Source: Myxococcales bacterium
GTDB taxonomy: Bacteria; Myxococcota_A; Polyangia; Polyangiales; Polyangiaceae
Direction: 5' to 3'
Assembly: GCA_013298325.1 (NCBI GenBank)
Contig: JAAFHJ010000373.1
Location: forward strand, 1 to 5,342
Length of the DNA: 5,342 nt
The stretch's first letter is position 1, and each line of letters starts with the position of its first letter. This document shows, piece after piece, positions 1 to 5,133 of this stretch. The translations under genes and the position numbers were made by a program. The notes under the pieces are model-generated. The model saw only the letters and a program-made list of their open reading frames with translations. It was not told the DNA's origin and did no database searches.

Positions 1-1697
1 CTGCCGGGAATTTTCCCATCGGCGGGCGCGGCGGTGAGGGGGCGCGCGGTGCTCCACGGGTAGCGGAAGGGGCCGAGCTCGCAGCCGTCGCGGTCGCAAG
101 CGACGGCGCTCGGGCCGGTTGCACGATGGAGGGGGATCGTACCGGTCCAGGCAATTGCGGGAGAGTCTTCGCGGAGGTGGCCGATCACCAGCACCTCGGC
201 GCCGTCGATGGAGCGGTGCACGGCGATCTCGCGCCCGGCCATTCCAACGTCGGTGGGGGGGACGTTCGGGAGCAGCGGTGTCGTCGTGCTCGGGGAGGTG
301 GCCGTGAGCGGTCCGCGTTCGAGGTCGAGGTCGCGTTCGACCGCCAGCATCTGTGGGATCTGCTTGCGGAACGCTCGCGTGAAGAGCGTTCCGTCGGCGT
401 TCACGGCGAGAACATCGCCATCAGGGGTCCAAAATACCTGCGCAATCTCAGCGTTGCCGCGTGCGACGCGCACGTTTTTGTTTTGGGAAGTGACGATGAA
501 CGGCTCGGTCCCGTCGCCCGGAAAGGCGCCCAGCAAACCCGCCTTCGGGTACGTGTACGTCTGCCAGCGCCCCTTTTTTGCCTCGAAAACGCAGACGGCC
601 GCTTGCAGGTCCTGCACCTTTCCCTCGCCGTCGGGGTCGCAGGCCCCGGCGAGCACCGGGCTGCCCGGGAACGGTGCGCGCTGGTCGCTCGCGAATTTCT
701 GCTCCATCGTCACCTTGCCGCTTGCCGTCACCCGGATCGATTGCCGGAGGGGCTCTTTTCCGACAGCGCACAAGAGGTGGGCCGTCGGGCCGTGGTCGCT
801 CAGCAGCGCGCAGTCGTAGAGGTTGGTGCCGACGGGAACCCCGCGCTCGGACAGGGGGCGCCCGACGTCGCCGCCGGCCGCGACAAGGTAGGGGCGTTGC
901 ACGGCGTCGACAGTCCCGTCGATGCAACCTGCGCAGGCGCGCTCGTCGATGCGGAGCCGCGAGCCGTCGTCAAAGCGGTGGATCACCACGCGGTTCGTCT
1001 CTCGAGGCATTCCCGGGAGTGCAGCGTCGTGGGCGGCCGCCGGGCGGTCGTGGGTGGCGAGGGCGACGCCGACCGGGTCGCGTTCGTTATCGGGGACCGG
1101 CTTTAGGGCAAGTTGTCCATTTTCTAGAACAAACTCCGACGGACGGAACGCGCCGCCGTCGGTCGGGACCAGGTAGGACTTGGTCACTTCCGGCTTCCCG
1201 AAGGTGAGCGTCACGAGTCGGATCCCGGTCGTTGCGGCGGGGATCGGCGAGGGGATCTCGCGCCCGCGCTCGAAGACACGGAGTTCGCCCCCGGCGATTC
1301 CCGCGGCGACGATGGCGAAGCGCCCGACGGTCACCGCTTTCCCGTCGGCGACCCGCTCCGCCGGCGCGAGCGCGCTCGGCGCGTACCAGAGATGTCCGGT
1401 CGGCGAAGCCCCCCAGAACCAGAAGCCGTCGGCGACGCTCCCGCGAACTCGCGTAATTTCCTCGGGAAAGTCGGGGCCGAAGGTCACCTTCGCACCGACG
1501 AGCGTCCACCGCGCCGTCCCCGAGGCGACAAGGCTCCCGCCGCTCTCCAGCGGTACAGCGACCGACCCATCGCCCCCCTCGGGCAGCCGCACCACCGGGG
1601 TTGAAGCGGTCCCCGCATCCTCGGTGCTATTTGGCGCCCCCTTCCGGCAGCCCAACAACACCATTGCCAACAGCCCCCATCTCTTCGCGATTCGCAT
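1..1697 (-). CDS. Large predicted lipoprotein of unknown function, 3' end beyond the window
   Basis: I do not recognise the family. The minus-strand frame is open without a stop from the ATG at 1697-1695 to the left edge, giving 565 residues, so the C-terminus is missing. Residues 1-17 form a short lipoprotein signal peptide: basic start (MRIAKR), hydrophobic stretch, lipobox L-L-G-C with C17 as the predicted lipidated residue. A small polar linker follows (about 18-36). The rest is a globular exported domain, rich in beta-strand-like hydrophobic/Gly/Asp/Thr stretches. Segments such as residues 422-440 (WTPDGDVLAVNADGTLF) resemble beta-propeller blades, but this is only an impression. Cysteines sit at 255 and 258 (C-A-G-C), 296, 310, 353, 369, 534 and 539 and could form disulfides. 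The start is chosen because it yields a clean signal peptide; no good Shine-Dalgarno is seen upstream. It lies downstream of the co-directional VOC gene across a 327-bp repeat-rich gap, so it is probably transcribed separately. Confidence 0.88.
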   Translation of the reverse strand, partial: MRIAKRWGLLAMVLLGCRKGAPNSTEDAGTASTPVVRLPEGGDGSVAVPLESGGSLVASGTARWTLVGAKVTFGPDFPEEITRVRGSVADGFWFWGASPTGHLWYAPSALAPAERVADGKAVTVGRFAIVAAGIAGGELRVFERGREIPSPIPAATTGIRLVTLTFGKPEVTKSYLVPTDGGAFRPSEFVLENGQLALKPVPDNERDPVGVALATHDRPAAAHDAALPGMPRETNRVVIHRFDDGSRLRIDERACAGCIDGTVDAVQRPYLVAAGGDVGRPLSERGVPVGTNLYDCALLSDHGPTAHLLCAVGKEPLRQSIRVTASGKVTMEQKFASDQRAPFPGSPVLAGACDPDGEGKVQDLQAAVCVFEAKKGRWQTYTYPKAGLLGAFPGDGTEPFIVTSQNKNVRVARGNAEIAQVFWTPDGDVLAVNADGTLFTRAFRKQIPQMLAVERDLDLERGPLTATSPSTTTPLLPNVPPTDVGMAGREIAVHRSIDGAEVLVIGHLREDSPAIAWTGTIPLHRATGPSAVACDRDGCELGPFRYPWSTARPLTAAPADGKIPG

Positions 1698-1760
1698 CGG
1701 GCGAACATCCAAGAATCGCCGCCAGAAGGCAACTAGCGGCGTTGCGGGAGTGTGTCGGAA

Positions 1761-1774
1761 CCTTCGCGCGAAGG
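1761..1774. promoter_or_regulatory. 14-bp perfect palindrome upstream of the large lipoprotein gene
   Basis: CCTTCGCGCGAAGG is its own reverse complement. It lies 64 bp upstream of the lipoprotein start at 1697, a position compatible with an operator for a dimeric regulator. It is flanked by GGAA at 1757-1760 and by ACCTTCGGAACC at 1774-1785, so a half-site-like CCTTCG recurs next to it. Palindromes built from CG-rich words also arise by chance in such GC-rich DNA, so the regulatory role is inference. Confidence 0.3.
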
Positions 1775-1835
1775 ACCTTCGGAACCTCCTCGGCGCTCGT
1801 TTGAGGGGCGGGGAGGCTGGGAAGGTCCGAATTGG

Positions 1836-1993
1836 GAGAATTTGGCTCGATCGTTCCTTCGGACGGAACGAACTCGATGCCGGAATGCGACTTCGTTCCG
1901 TCAGAAGTTACGAAAAGCGAGAATTTGGCTCGATCGTTCCTCTGGAAGGAACGATCTTGCTAAAAACTCCCAAATCGTTCCTTCCGACGGAAC
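1836..1993. repeat. Four-unit palindrome array with about 41-bp period
   Basis: The core CGTTCC begins at 1852, 1894, 1935 and 1976, that is at steps of 42, 41 and 41 bp. In each unit the core is followed by a short loop-like segment and then an inverted or degenerate inverted copy. Unit 1 has TCGTTCC/GGAACGA arms at 1851-1857 and 1865-1871. Unit 2 is degenerate, TTCGT/ACGAA at 1892-1896 and 1910-1914. Unit 3 has a 10-bp perfect stem. Unit 4 has GTTCC/GGAAC at 1977-1981 and 1989-1993. Units 1 and 3 also share an identical 23-bp stretch (1836-1858 and 1919-1941, beginning GAGAATTTGGCTCG), so the array may also be read as an 83-bp duplication of a two-palindrome unit. A regulator-binding array or a structured intergenic repeat element are the main options. 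Confidence 0.75.
1932..1956. repeat. Perfect 10-bp inverted repeat with 5-nt loop
   Basis: The arms GATCGTTCCT (1932-1941) and AGGAACGATC (1947-1956) are exact reverse complements around a 5-nt loop (1942-1946). It is the strongest hairpin of the array. Read on the minus strand it lies 69-93 nt past the stop of the VOC gene, but no T-run follows it directly. A run of five T on the minus strand (1966-1962) precedes it instead and follows the weaker hairpin at 1977-1993 by 10 nt. It is therefore not a textbook intrinsic terminator, although it could stabilise or end the VOC transcript. Confidence 0.7.
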
Positions 1994-2024
1994 ATTCGCT
2001 CGATCGACGGTCGGCAGCGGTCGG

Positions 2025-2444
2025 CTACCCCTTCGGAGCTTCGAAGTTCACCATCCAGAGCGTCCCGAACCGGTCTTCGAGCATGCCGAAGCGGGCGCCC
2101 CAAAACTGTTCGCCGAGCGGCATCAAGATCTTGGCGCCTTCGCCGAGCCCCGCCCAGACGCGGTCCTGCTCGGCCGCGTCGACGAAATTCAAGGACAGCG
2201 TGACGTTCGTCCCGCGGACGTAGGGCTGGCCGGGCGGGCAGTCGGAGGCCATCAACGTCAGCGCCGGCGCCTTGATGGTGATGTGCATGAGCCAGGACTT
2301 ATGGGCGTCGTCGCAGGGCATCGGACTGTCGCCGAAGGTCATCCGCATGACGGTTTCGGCGCCGAGGGTGCGTGCGTAGAAGGACATCGCCTCGTCGCAA
2401 AGGCCGTCGGGGAAGTTCAGGTAGGGGACGATCGTGGTGTTCAT
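2025..2444 (-). CDS. PhnB/YjdN-like VOC (glyoxalase-fold) superfamily protein
   Basis: The 139-residue product matches the PhnB/YjdN branch of the vicinal oxygen chelate superfamily, whose E. coli member is about 147 residues. Recognisable stretches, in order, are VPYLNFPDGLCDEAMSFY near the N-terminus (6-23), the LMHI strand with H54, the ALTLMASD strand (61-68), and the signature GEQFWGARFGMLEDRFGTLW (111-130) followed by MVNF. Members of this branch are small cytoplasmic dimers of paired beta-alpha-beta-beta-beta modules; many have no proven reaction, so no substrate is assigned. H54 and E112 stand where metal ligands are often found in VOC proteins, but I cannot confirm metal binding. The ATG at 2444 is preferred because homologues begin directly with the first beta strand; a TTG at 2483 in the same frame would add 13 arginine-rich residues that do not look like family sequence. 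It is divergent from the lipoprotein gene at 2580. Confidence 0.92.
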   Translation of the reverse strand: MNTTIVPYLNFPDGLCDEAMSFYARTLGAETVMRMTFGDSPMPCDDAHKSWLMHITIKAPALTLMASDCPPGQPYVRGTNVTLSLNFVDAAEQDRVWAGLGEGAKILMPLGEQFWGARFGMLEDRFGTLWMVNFEAPKG

Positions 2445-2579
2445 CGGGGCGGCGACGTTACGGTTCCGGCGGCGCGCGGCCAAGAATCTGGCGCAGCGGA
2501 TGGGCTGCCTTCTTGATGGGCCCGCCTCGTCCGCTACTTTTGCGCCGAGCGGCGAGTCGGGGCGGGTACACTCAATGCC
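2445..2579. promoter_or_regulatory. Divergent intergenic region between VOC gene and lipoprotein gene
   Basis: These 135 bp separate two genes transcribed away from each other, so promoters in both directions are expected here. No clear -35/-10 pair was recognised. TACACT at 2567-2572 resembles a -10 hexamer but lies only 7 bp before the ATG at 2580 and lacks a matching -35, so it is not called. No strong Shine-Dalgarno precedes either start. Confidence 0.4.
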
Positions 2580-3776
2580 ATGAAGTCGCTCACGCCCCTC
2601 GCGCTTGTGGTTGCCTCGTCCATTTCCGCCTTTGCCTGCAGCGGCGGTTCTGCTGCAATTCTACCGGTCGGCGACGGAGGCGTCCTGCCGGATGGCGGCT
2701 CGACGAGTGGCGACGGCGGTGGGCCCGGCGACGGCGGAACCGGTCCTGGCACCGACGGATCGACCCCCGTCGACACTGGCAACGGGCTCCTCCCGGCCAA
2801 CGCCGGCTGGAAAACGTCCAGCGAGTGGTACCGATCGATTGAGAATGCGCCGGTCGCTGAGCACTCGGCGGCGATGATTGGAGGGATCCCTCAGTGGGGG
2901 AAGACGGGCGTTTTTCAGATCGATTTTAGCTTCATCGTTCTCGATGGCGCCGGCGCGCCAACCGTGAAATTCCCGGTGAACGACGAAGCCGACGACGTGC
3001 CTGTTCCGGTCCCCGCGCGCGGCTACATCGAAGGCGGCTACAACTACCCGGACTGCCCGACCGACCAGGAAGACTGCCACTTGCTCGTCGTCGATCGCCC
3101 CCGCGGCCAGCTCTTTGAGGTCTACACCGCCCGCAACAATGGCGGCGCCTGGGAAGGCTCGGTCGCCTGGTGGCAGTTCAACAAGACCTATCCACGCACC
3201 GCACGCGGGCAGGGATGCACCAGCGCCGACGCCGCCGGAATGGCAATTACCCCGGGCCTCATCGGCTACAAAGAGACCAAAGCGGGCTCCATTGAGCACG
3301 CGCTCCGCCTCGTTTTGCGCAACGACTTCATTCGCGGCGCCAAGAGCCGGGATTTCCCGATGGTCGCCTACCCGGCGACCCACGGTTCGACGGCGACCTC
3401 ATCGGCGACGAGCGTCCCCTACGGCGCGCGCCTCCGGCTCAAGGCGTCGGTCCGCGAGAGCGATCCGCGCTTCGCGTCGCCGGGGGCGAAGGCGATTTTG
3501 AAGGCACTTCATACCTACGGAATGATCGTCGCCGACGGCGGAAACATTCCGCTTATGGCCGAGAGCGACAAGCTCTACAAAGAAGCAAACCCCGCCGAAG
3601 GTTGGACCGGCATTCTCGAAGCGACCGACCTGGGGGCCCTCCGGCCGAGCGACTTTGAAGTCGTTGGAATTCCGAAGGATATCCCGACCGGTGCCCCCGG
3701 CTGGTACGCGACGAAGGCCGACTACGAAGCCCAACTTAAGAAGCCGCTCGGCTGCAACGGGATCGTCCAGCCCTGA
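2580..3776 (+). CDS. Lipoprotein with conserved secreted domain of unknown function
   Basis: The 398-residue product starts with a lipoprotein signal peptide (MKSLTPLALVVASSISAFAC; predicted lipidated cysteine C20). A low-complexity linker rich in Gly, Asp, Ser and Thr (about 21-68, repeated GDGG) follows, typical of myxobacterial surface lipoproteins. The domain from about 75 to 390 carries stretches I associate with a family of bacterial secreted proteins of unassigned function: AGMAITPGLIGY (219-230), G-S-I-E-H-A-L-R-L (236-244), YPATHG (264-269), PYGARLRLKAS (280-290), AILKALHTYGMIVADGG (305-321) and DFEVV (358-362). The conserved E, H, H and D could point to an enzyme or ligand site, but no activity can be named. 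Cysteines after C20 are at 159, 166, 213 and 392. The start is chosen for the signal peptide; the upstream SD is poor. It is followed 54 bp later by the small membrane protein in the same direction. Confidence 0.9.
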   Translation: MKSLTPLALVVASSISAFACSGGSAAILPVGDGGVLPDGGSTSGDGGGPGDGGTGPGTDGSTPVDTGNGLLPANAGWKTSSEWYRSIENAPVAEHSAAMIGGIPQWGKTGVFQIDFSFIVLDGAGAPTVKFPVNDEADDVPVPVPARGYIEGGYNYPDCPTDQEDCHLLVVDRPRGQLFEVYTARNNGGAWEGSVAWWQFNKTYPRTARGQGCTSADAAGMAITPGLIGYKETKAGSIEHALRLVLRNDFIRGAKSRDFPMVAYPATHGSTATSSATSVPYGARLRLKASVRESDPRFASPGAKAILKALHTYGMIVADGGNIPLMAESDKLYKEANPAEGWTGILEATDLGALRPSDFEVVGIPKDIPTGAPGWYATKADYEAQLKKPLGCNGIVQP

Positions 3777-3830
3777 GCGCCAGCGAAGAGAGCGATGGTA
3801 GCGCGCAGCCCTTCCCGATAGAATCTACGG

Positions 3831-4088
3831 ATGAAGGATATTGCGATCTCCATCGCCCTCGTGATCGGGCTCTGCGCGCTCGGAACCTTCGCGGGCGGCG
3901 CCTTCGGCATGCTGCTGATCCCGATCTTCGGCGACGGCGGCGGCCACGGCCTCGCCGACCTCGCGTTCCCGGTCTTTGGCGGCATTCTTGGCGGTCTCGT
4001 TGGAATTATCGGCGGCATCGGCGGTGCCCTCTGGCGGATCCGCACTGCGCGTCGCCGCGAGGAGGCCCGCTACGCGCCCGTCCGCTAA
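3831..4088 (+). CDS. Small two-helix glycine-rich membrane protein
   Basis: The 85-residue product is not recognised as a named family. It has two predicted membrane segments, about residues 4-32 (IAISIALVIGLCALGTF...) and about 45-69, separated by a short polar GDGGGHG loop (34-40). The second helix is very rich in glycine (GGILGGLVGIIGGIGG, 50-65), a glycine-zipper-like pattern that favours tight helix packing. The basic tail RIRTARRREEAR (69-80) suggests the C-terminus stays in the cytoplasm. The ATG at 3831 gives a start right before the first hydrophobic segment; no strong SD is visible. The gene follows the 398-residue lipoprotein by 54 bp in the same direction and could share its transcript. 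Its last five codons plus TAA lie within the first copy of a repeat that continues downstream. Confidence 0.8.
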   Translation: MKDIAISIALVIGLCALGTFAGGAFGMLLIPIFGDGGGHGLADLAFPVFGGILGGLVGIIGGIGGALWRIRTARRREEARYAPVR

Positions 4089-4162
4089 GCGGGAGACGGC
4101 GCGGAGTTCGATGCCTACGCGCCCGTCCGCTAAGCGGGAGACGCGCCCGTCCGCTAAGCGGG
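4070..4162. repeat. Three-copy repeat filling a convergent gene junction
   Basis: A 28-bp stretch occurs exactly at 4070-4097 and 4115-4142. A third, 22-bp copy lies at 4141-4162 and overlaps the end of the second by 2 bp. The shared core is GCGCCCGTCCGCTAAGCGGG. The first copy contains the last codons and the stop of the small membrane protein; the third ends immediately before the stop codon of the minus-strand Sph3-like gene (4163-4165). Each copy can fold on either strand through CCGC-TAA-GCGG (4-bp stem, extendable in the third copy), so the array may act as a bidirectional transcription barrier. It lacks the T-runs of an intrinsic terminator. Confidence 0.85.
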
Positions 4163-5059
4163 CTATTCGAGGGCGCCGAGGAGCGCGTCGAAGTAGGGGG
4201 GGAGCGTGTCCCAGGGGTCGGGGAGGTCGTCGTTGGTGACGTAAATAAAGCCGATCGTCGTTCGCGCCCGCTGCACGAAGGTCGGATCGAGCGTCGGCAC
4301 TTTGTAGGGAATGATCCCGAAGTTCTTCGCCGGGTAAGAGGCGTGCCAGCCGGCGAGGGGGGCGAGCGCCGGCATGCCCGCCGATTCGTAAATGAAAAGG
4401 GTGTCGACGGTGCCGATCAGGCTCTCGGGAACGTCGGTCCCCGGGTTCCCGACGGTGCGCGAAAAGCCGTTCTGTTTCGCGTACGCAGTCAGAGCACGGT
4501 AGTAGGCGCCATCGGCGGCAACATCGCTCATTTCATCAAAAAAGATCCCGGTGACCGCCGGATACATGCGCCGATAGGCGTCGATCTCGAGCTTGACCGC
4601 CGCCGAAGTTTTCTTGCCGTAGTTCGTCGCCACGTAGCCAAACGGCACAATGCCGACGCCCGTGAGTTTTCCAAGGCCGGAAACAAACGTCCCATCTTGG
4701 GCGGCGCCCGGTCCGTTGTCCGGGTTCACAATCGCTTCGACGGTCACCCGCGGGTGGGCTCTCTTTGCGGCGACGATCGCCGTCCAACTCGCCCCGGTCG
4801 GGTAGTCGTACAGGGGGACAATCGTGCCGGCCGCCGTCGGCGCCGCTCCGCTGTCGAGCGGAGGTCCCGCATCGCTCGCAGCGGCATCGCTCGCAGCGGC
4901 ATCGGTCGTTGCGCCGTCGGCACTCGCAGCGGCGTCGGGGGTCGCAGCGGCGTCGGTTTCCGGGCCTGCGTCGCCGGTCGCCGAACTCGCGTCACCGCAA
5001 GCGAAAACGGCGAGTGGAAGGAGCGCGAGCGGCGCGAACGCGATCGTAGACAGGCGCAT
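4163..5059 (-). CDS. Spherulin-4/Sph3-like (GH135-type) surface lipoprotein, probable glycoside hydrolase
   Basis: The 298-residue product begins with a lipoprotein signal peptide (MRLSTIAFAPLALLPLAVFAC; C21 predicted lipidated). An Asp/Ala-rich linker of DAAA-type repeats follows (about 22-75), then one catalytic-type domain (about 78-298) of the spherulation-specific family 4. In order the motifs are IVPLYDYP (80-87), VNPDNGPG (111-118), PFGYVATNYG (139-148), GIFFDE (171-176), GNPGTDVPE (204-212) and DTLFIYE (219-225). Fungal Sph3, the founder of family GH135, is a TIM-barrel hydrolase of galactosaminogalactan that uses conserved Asp/Glu residues; D175, E176 and E225 are the likely equivalents and all are present. 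By inference the protein sits on the cell surface and cleaves an amino-sugar or related exopolysaccharide. The frame stays open upstream to 5278, but the 73 extra residues are Arg/Pro-rich and would place the signal peptide internally, so the ATG at 5059 is chosen. It is divergent from the lipoprotein at 5134. Confidence 0.92.
   Translation of the reverse strand: MRLSTIAFAPLALLPLAVFACGDASSATGDAGPETDAAATPDAAASADGATTDAAASDAAASDAGPPLDSGAAPTAAGTIVPLYDYPTGASWTAIVAAKRAHPRVTVEAIVNPDNGPGAAQDGTFVSGLGKLTGVGIVPFGYVATNYGKKTSAAVKLEIDAYRRMYPAVTGIFFDEMSDVAADGAYYRALTAYAKQNGFSRTVGNPGTDVPESLIGTVDTLFIYESAGMPALAPLAGWHASYPAKNFGIIPYKVPTLDPTFVQRARTTIGFIYVTNDDLPDPWDTLPPYFDALLGALE
4869..4898. repeat. 15-bp tandem repeat inside the Asp/Ala linker
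   Basis: Two exact adjacent copies of GCATCGCTCGCAGCG lie at 4869-4883 and 4884-4898, followed by a partial third (GCATCG). Read on the minus strand they encode the SDAAA units of the linker of the Sph3-like lipoprotein. The 15-bp length preserves the frame, so slippage would change linker length without harming the domain. Confidence 0.8.
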
Positions 5060-5118
5060 CGCGGCAGCGTCGCCGGTTGCGCGCGGAAAGGAAAGCCCTT
5101 GAAGTGGAGGCCCCTTCG

Positions 5119-5125
5119 AAGGAGG
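5119..5125 (+). promoter_or_regulatory. Strong ribosome binding site AAGGAGG
   Basis: AAGGAGG lies 8 nt before the ATG at 5134, an ideal match and spacing, and fixes that start. It overlaps the palindrome CCTTCGAAGG (5113-5122). In the RNA, GCCCCT and AGGAGGC around a TCGA loop could pair with one bulge and hide the site. Confidence 0.8.
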
Positions 5126-5133
5126 CTCTAGCG

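Larger units (their letters stand above)
1698..2024. other. Non-coding spacer with palindromes, upstream of the large lipoprotein gene
   Basis: This 327-bp gap separates two minus-strand genes: it is the 5' region of the large lipoprotein and the 3' region of the VOC protein. I see no gene in it; plus-strand open frames crossing it continue antisense into the flanking genes and have no protein-like composition. Its right half is clearly richer in A/T than the flanks and holds the periodic palindrome array listed separately. Its left half (about 1698-1835) holds the palindrome CCTTCGCGCGAAGG at 1761-1774. No convincing sigma-70 promoter was recognised, although a promoter for the lipoprotein gene presumably lies here. 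Confidence 0.7.

Noticed and set aside
126..1106. 326-codon plus-strand open frame
   Set aside because: It is antisense to the large lipoprotein, whose minus-strand frame has a clean signal peptide and protein-like composition throughout; the plus-strand translation has no recognisable motif and is a by-product of high GC.
1836..1993. CRISPR array
   Set aside because: The repeats are degenerate, the conserved core is short, the spacing of 41-42 bp leaves about 20 bp between cores, and there are no cas genes.
1957..1993. Intrinsic terminator for the VOC gene on the minus strand
   Set aside because: The hairpin at 1977-1993 has only a 5-bp stem and the T-run (1966-1962) starts 10 nt after it, too far for a standard terminator.
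1180..2223. 347-codon plus-strand open frame
   Set aside because: It runs antisense through the lipoprotein, across the palindrome array and into the VOC gene, with abundant Pro/Arg/Ser and no domain.
1752..2516. 254-codon plus-strand open frame across the spacer
   Set aside because: Most of it is antisense to the confidently identified VOC gene and the rest is built from the repeat array.
2575..2583. Two-codon reading frame ATG-CCA-TGA overlapping the lipoprotein start
   Set aside because: It overlaps the real ATG at 2580 but such a short frame arises easily by chance and has no ribosome binding site of its own.
2661..3383. 240-codon minus-strand open frame
   Set aside because: It is antisense to the 398-residue lipoprotein, which has signal peptide, linker and conserved motifs; composition is typical of an antisense shadow.
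4343..5131. 262-codon plus-strand open frame
   Set aside because: It is antisense to the Sph3-like gene, whose catalytic motifs are unambiguous.
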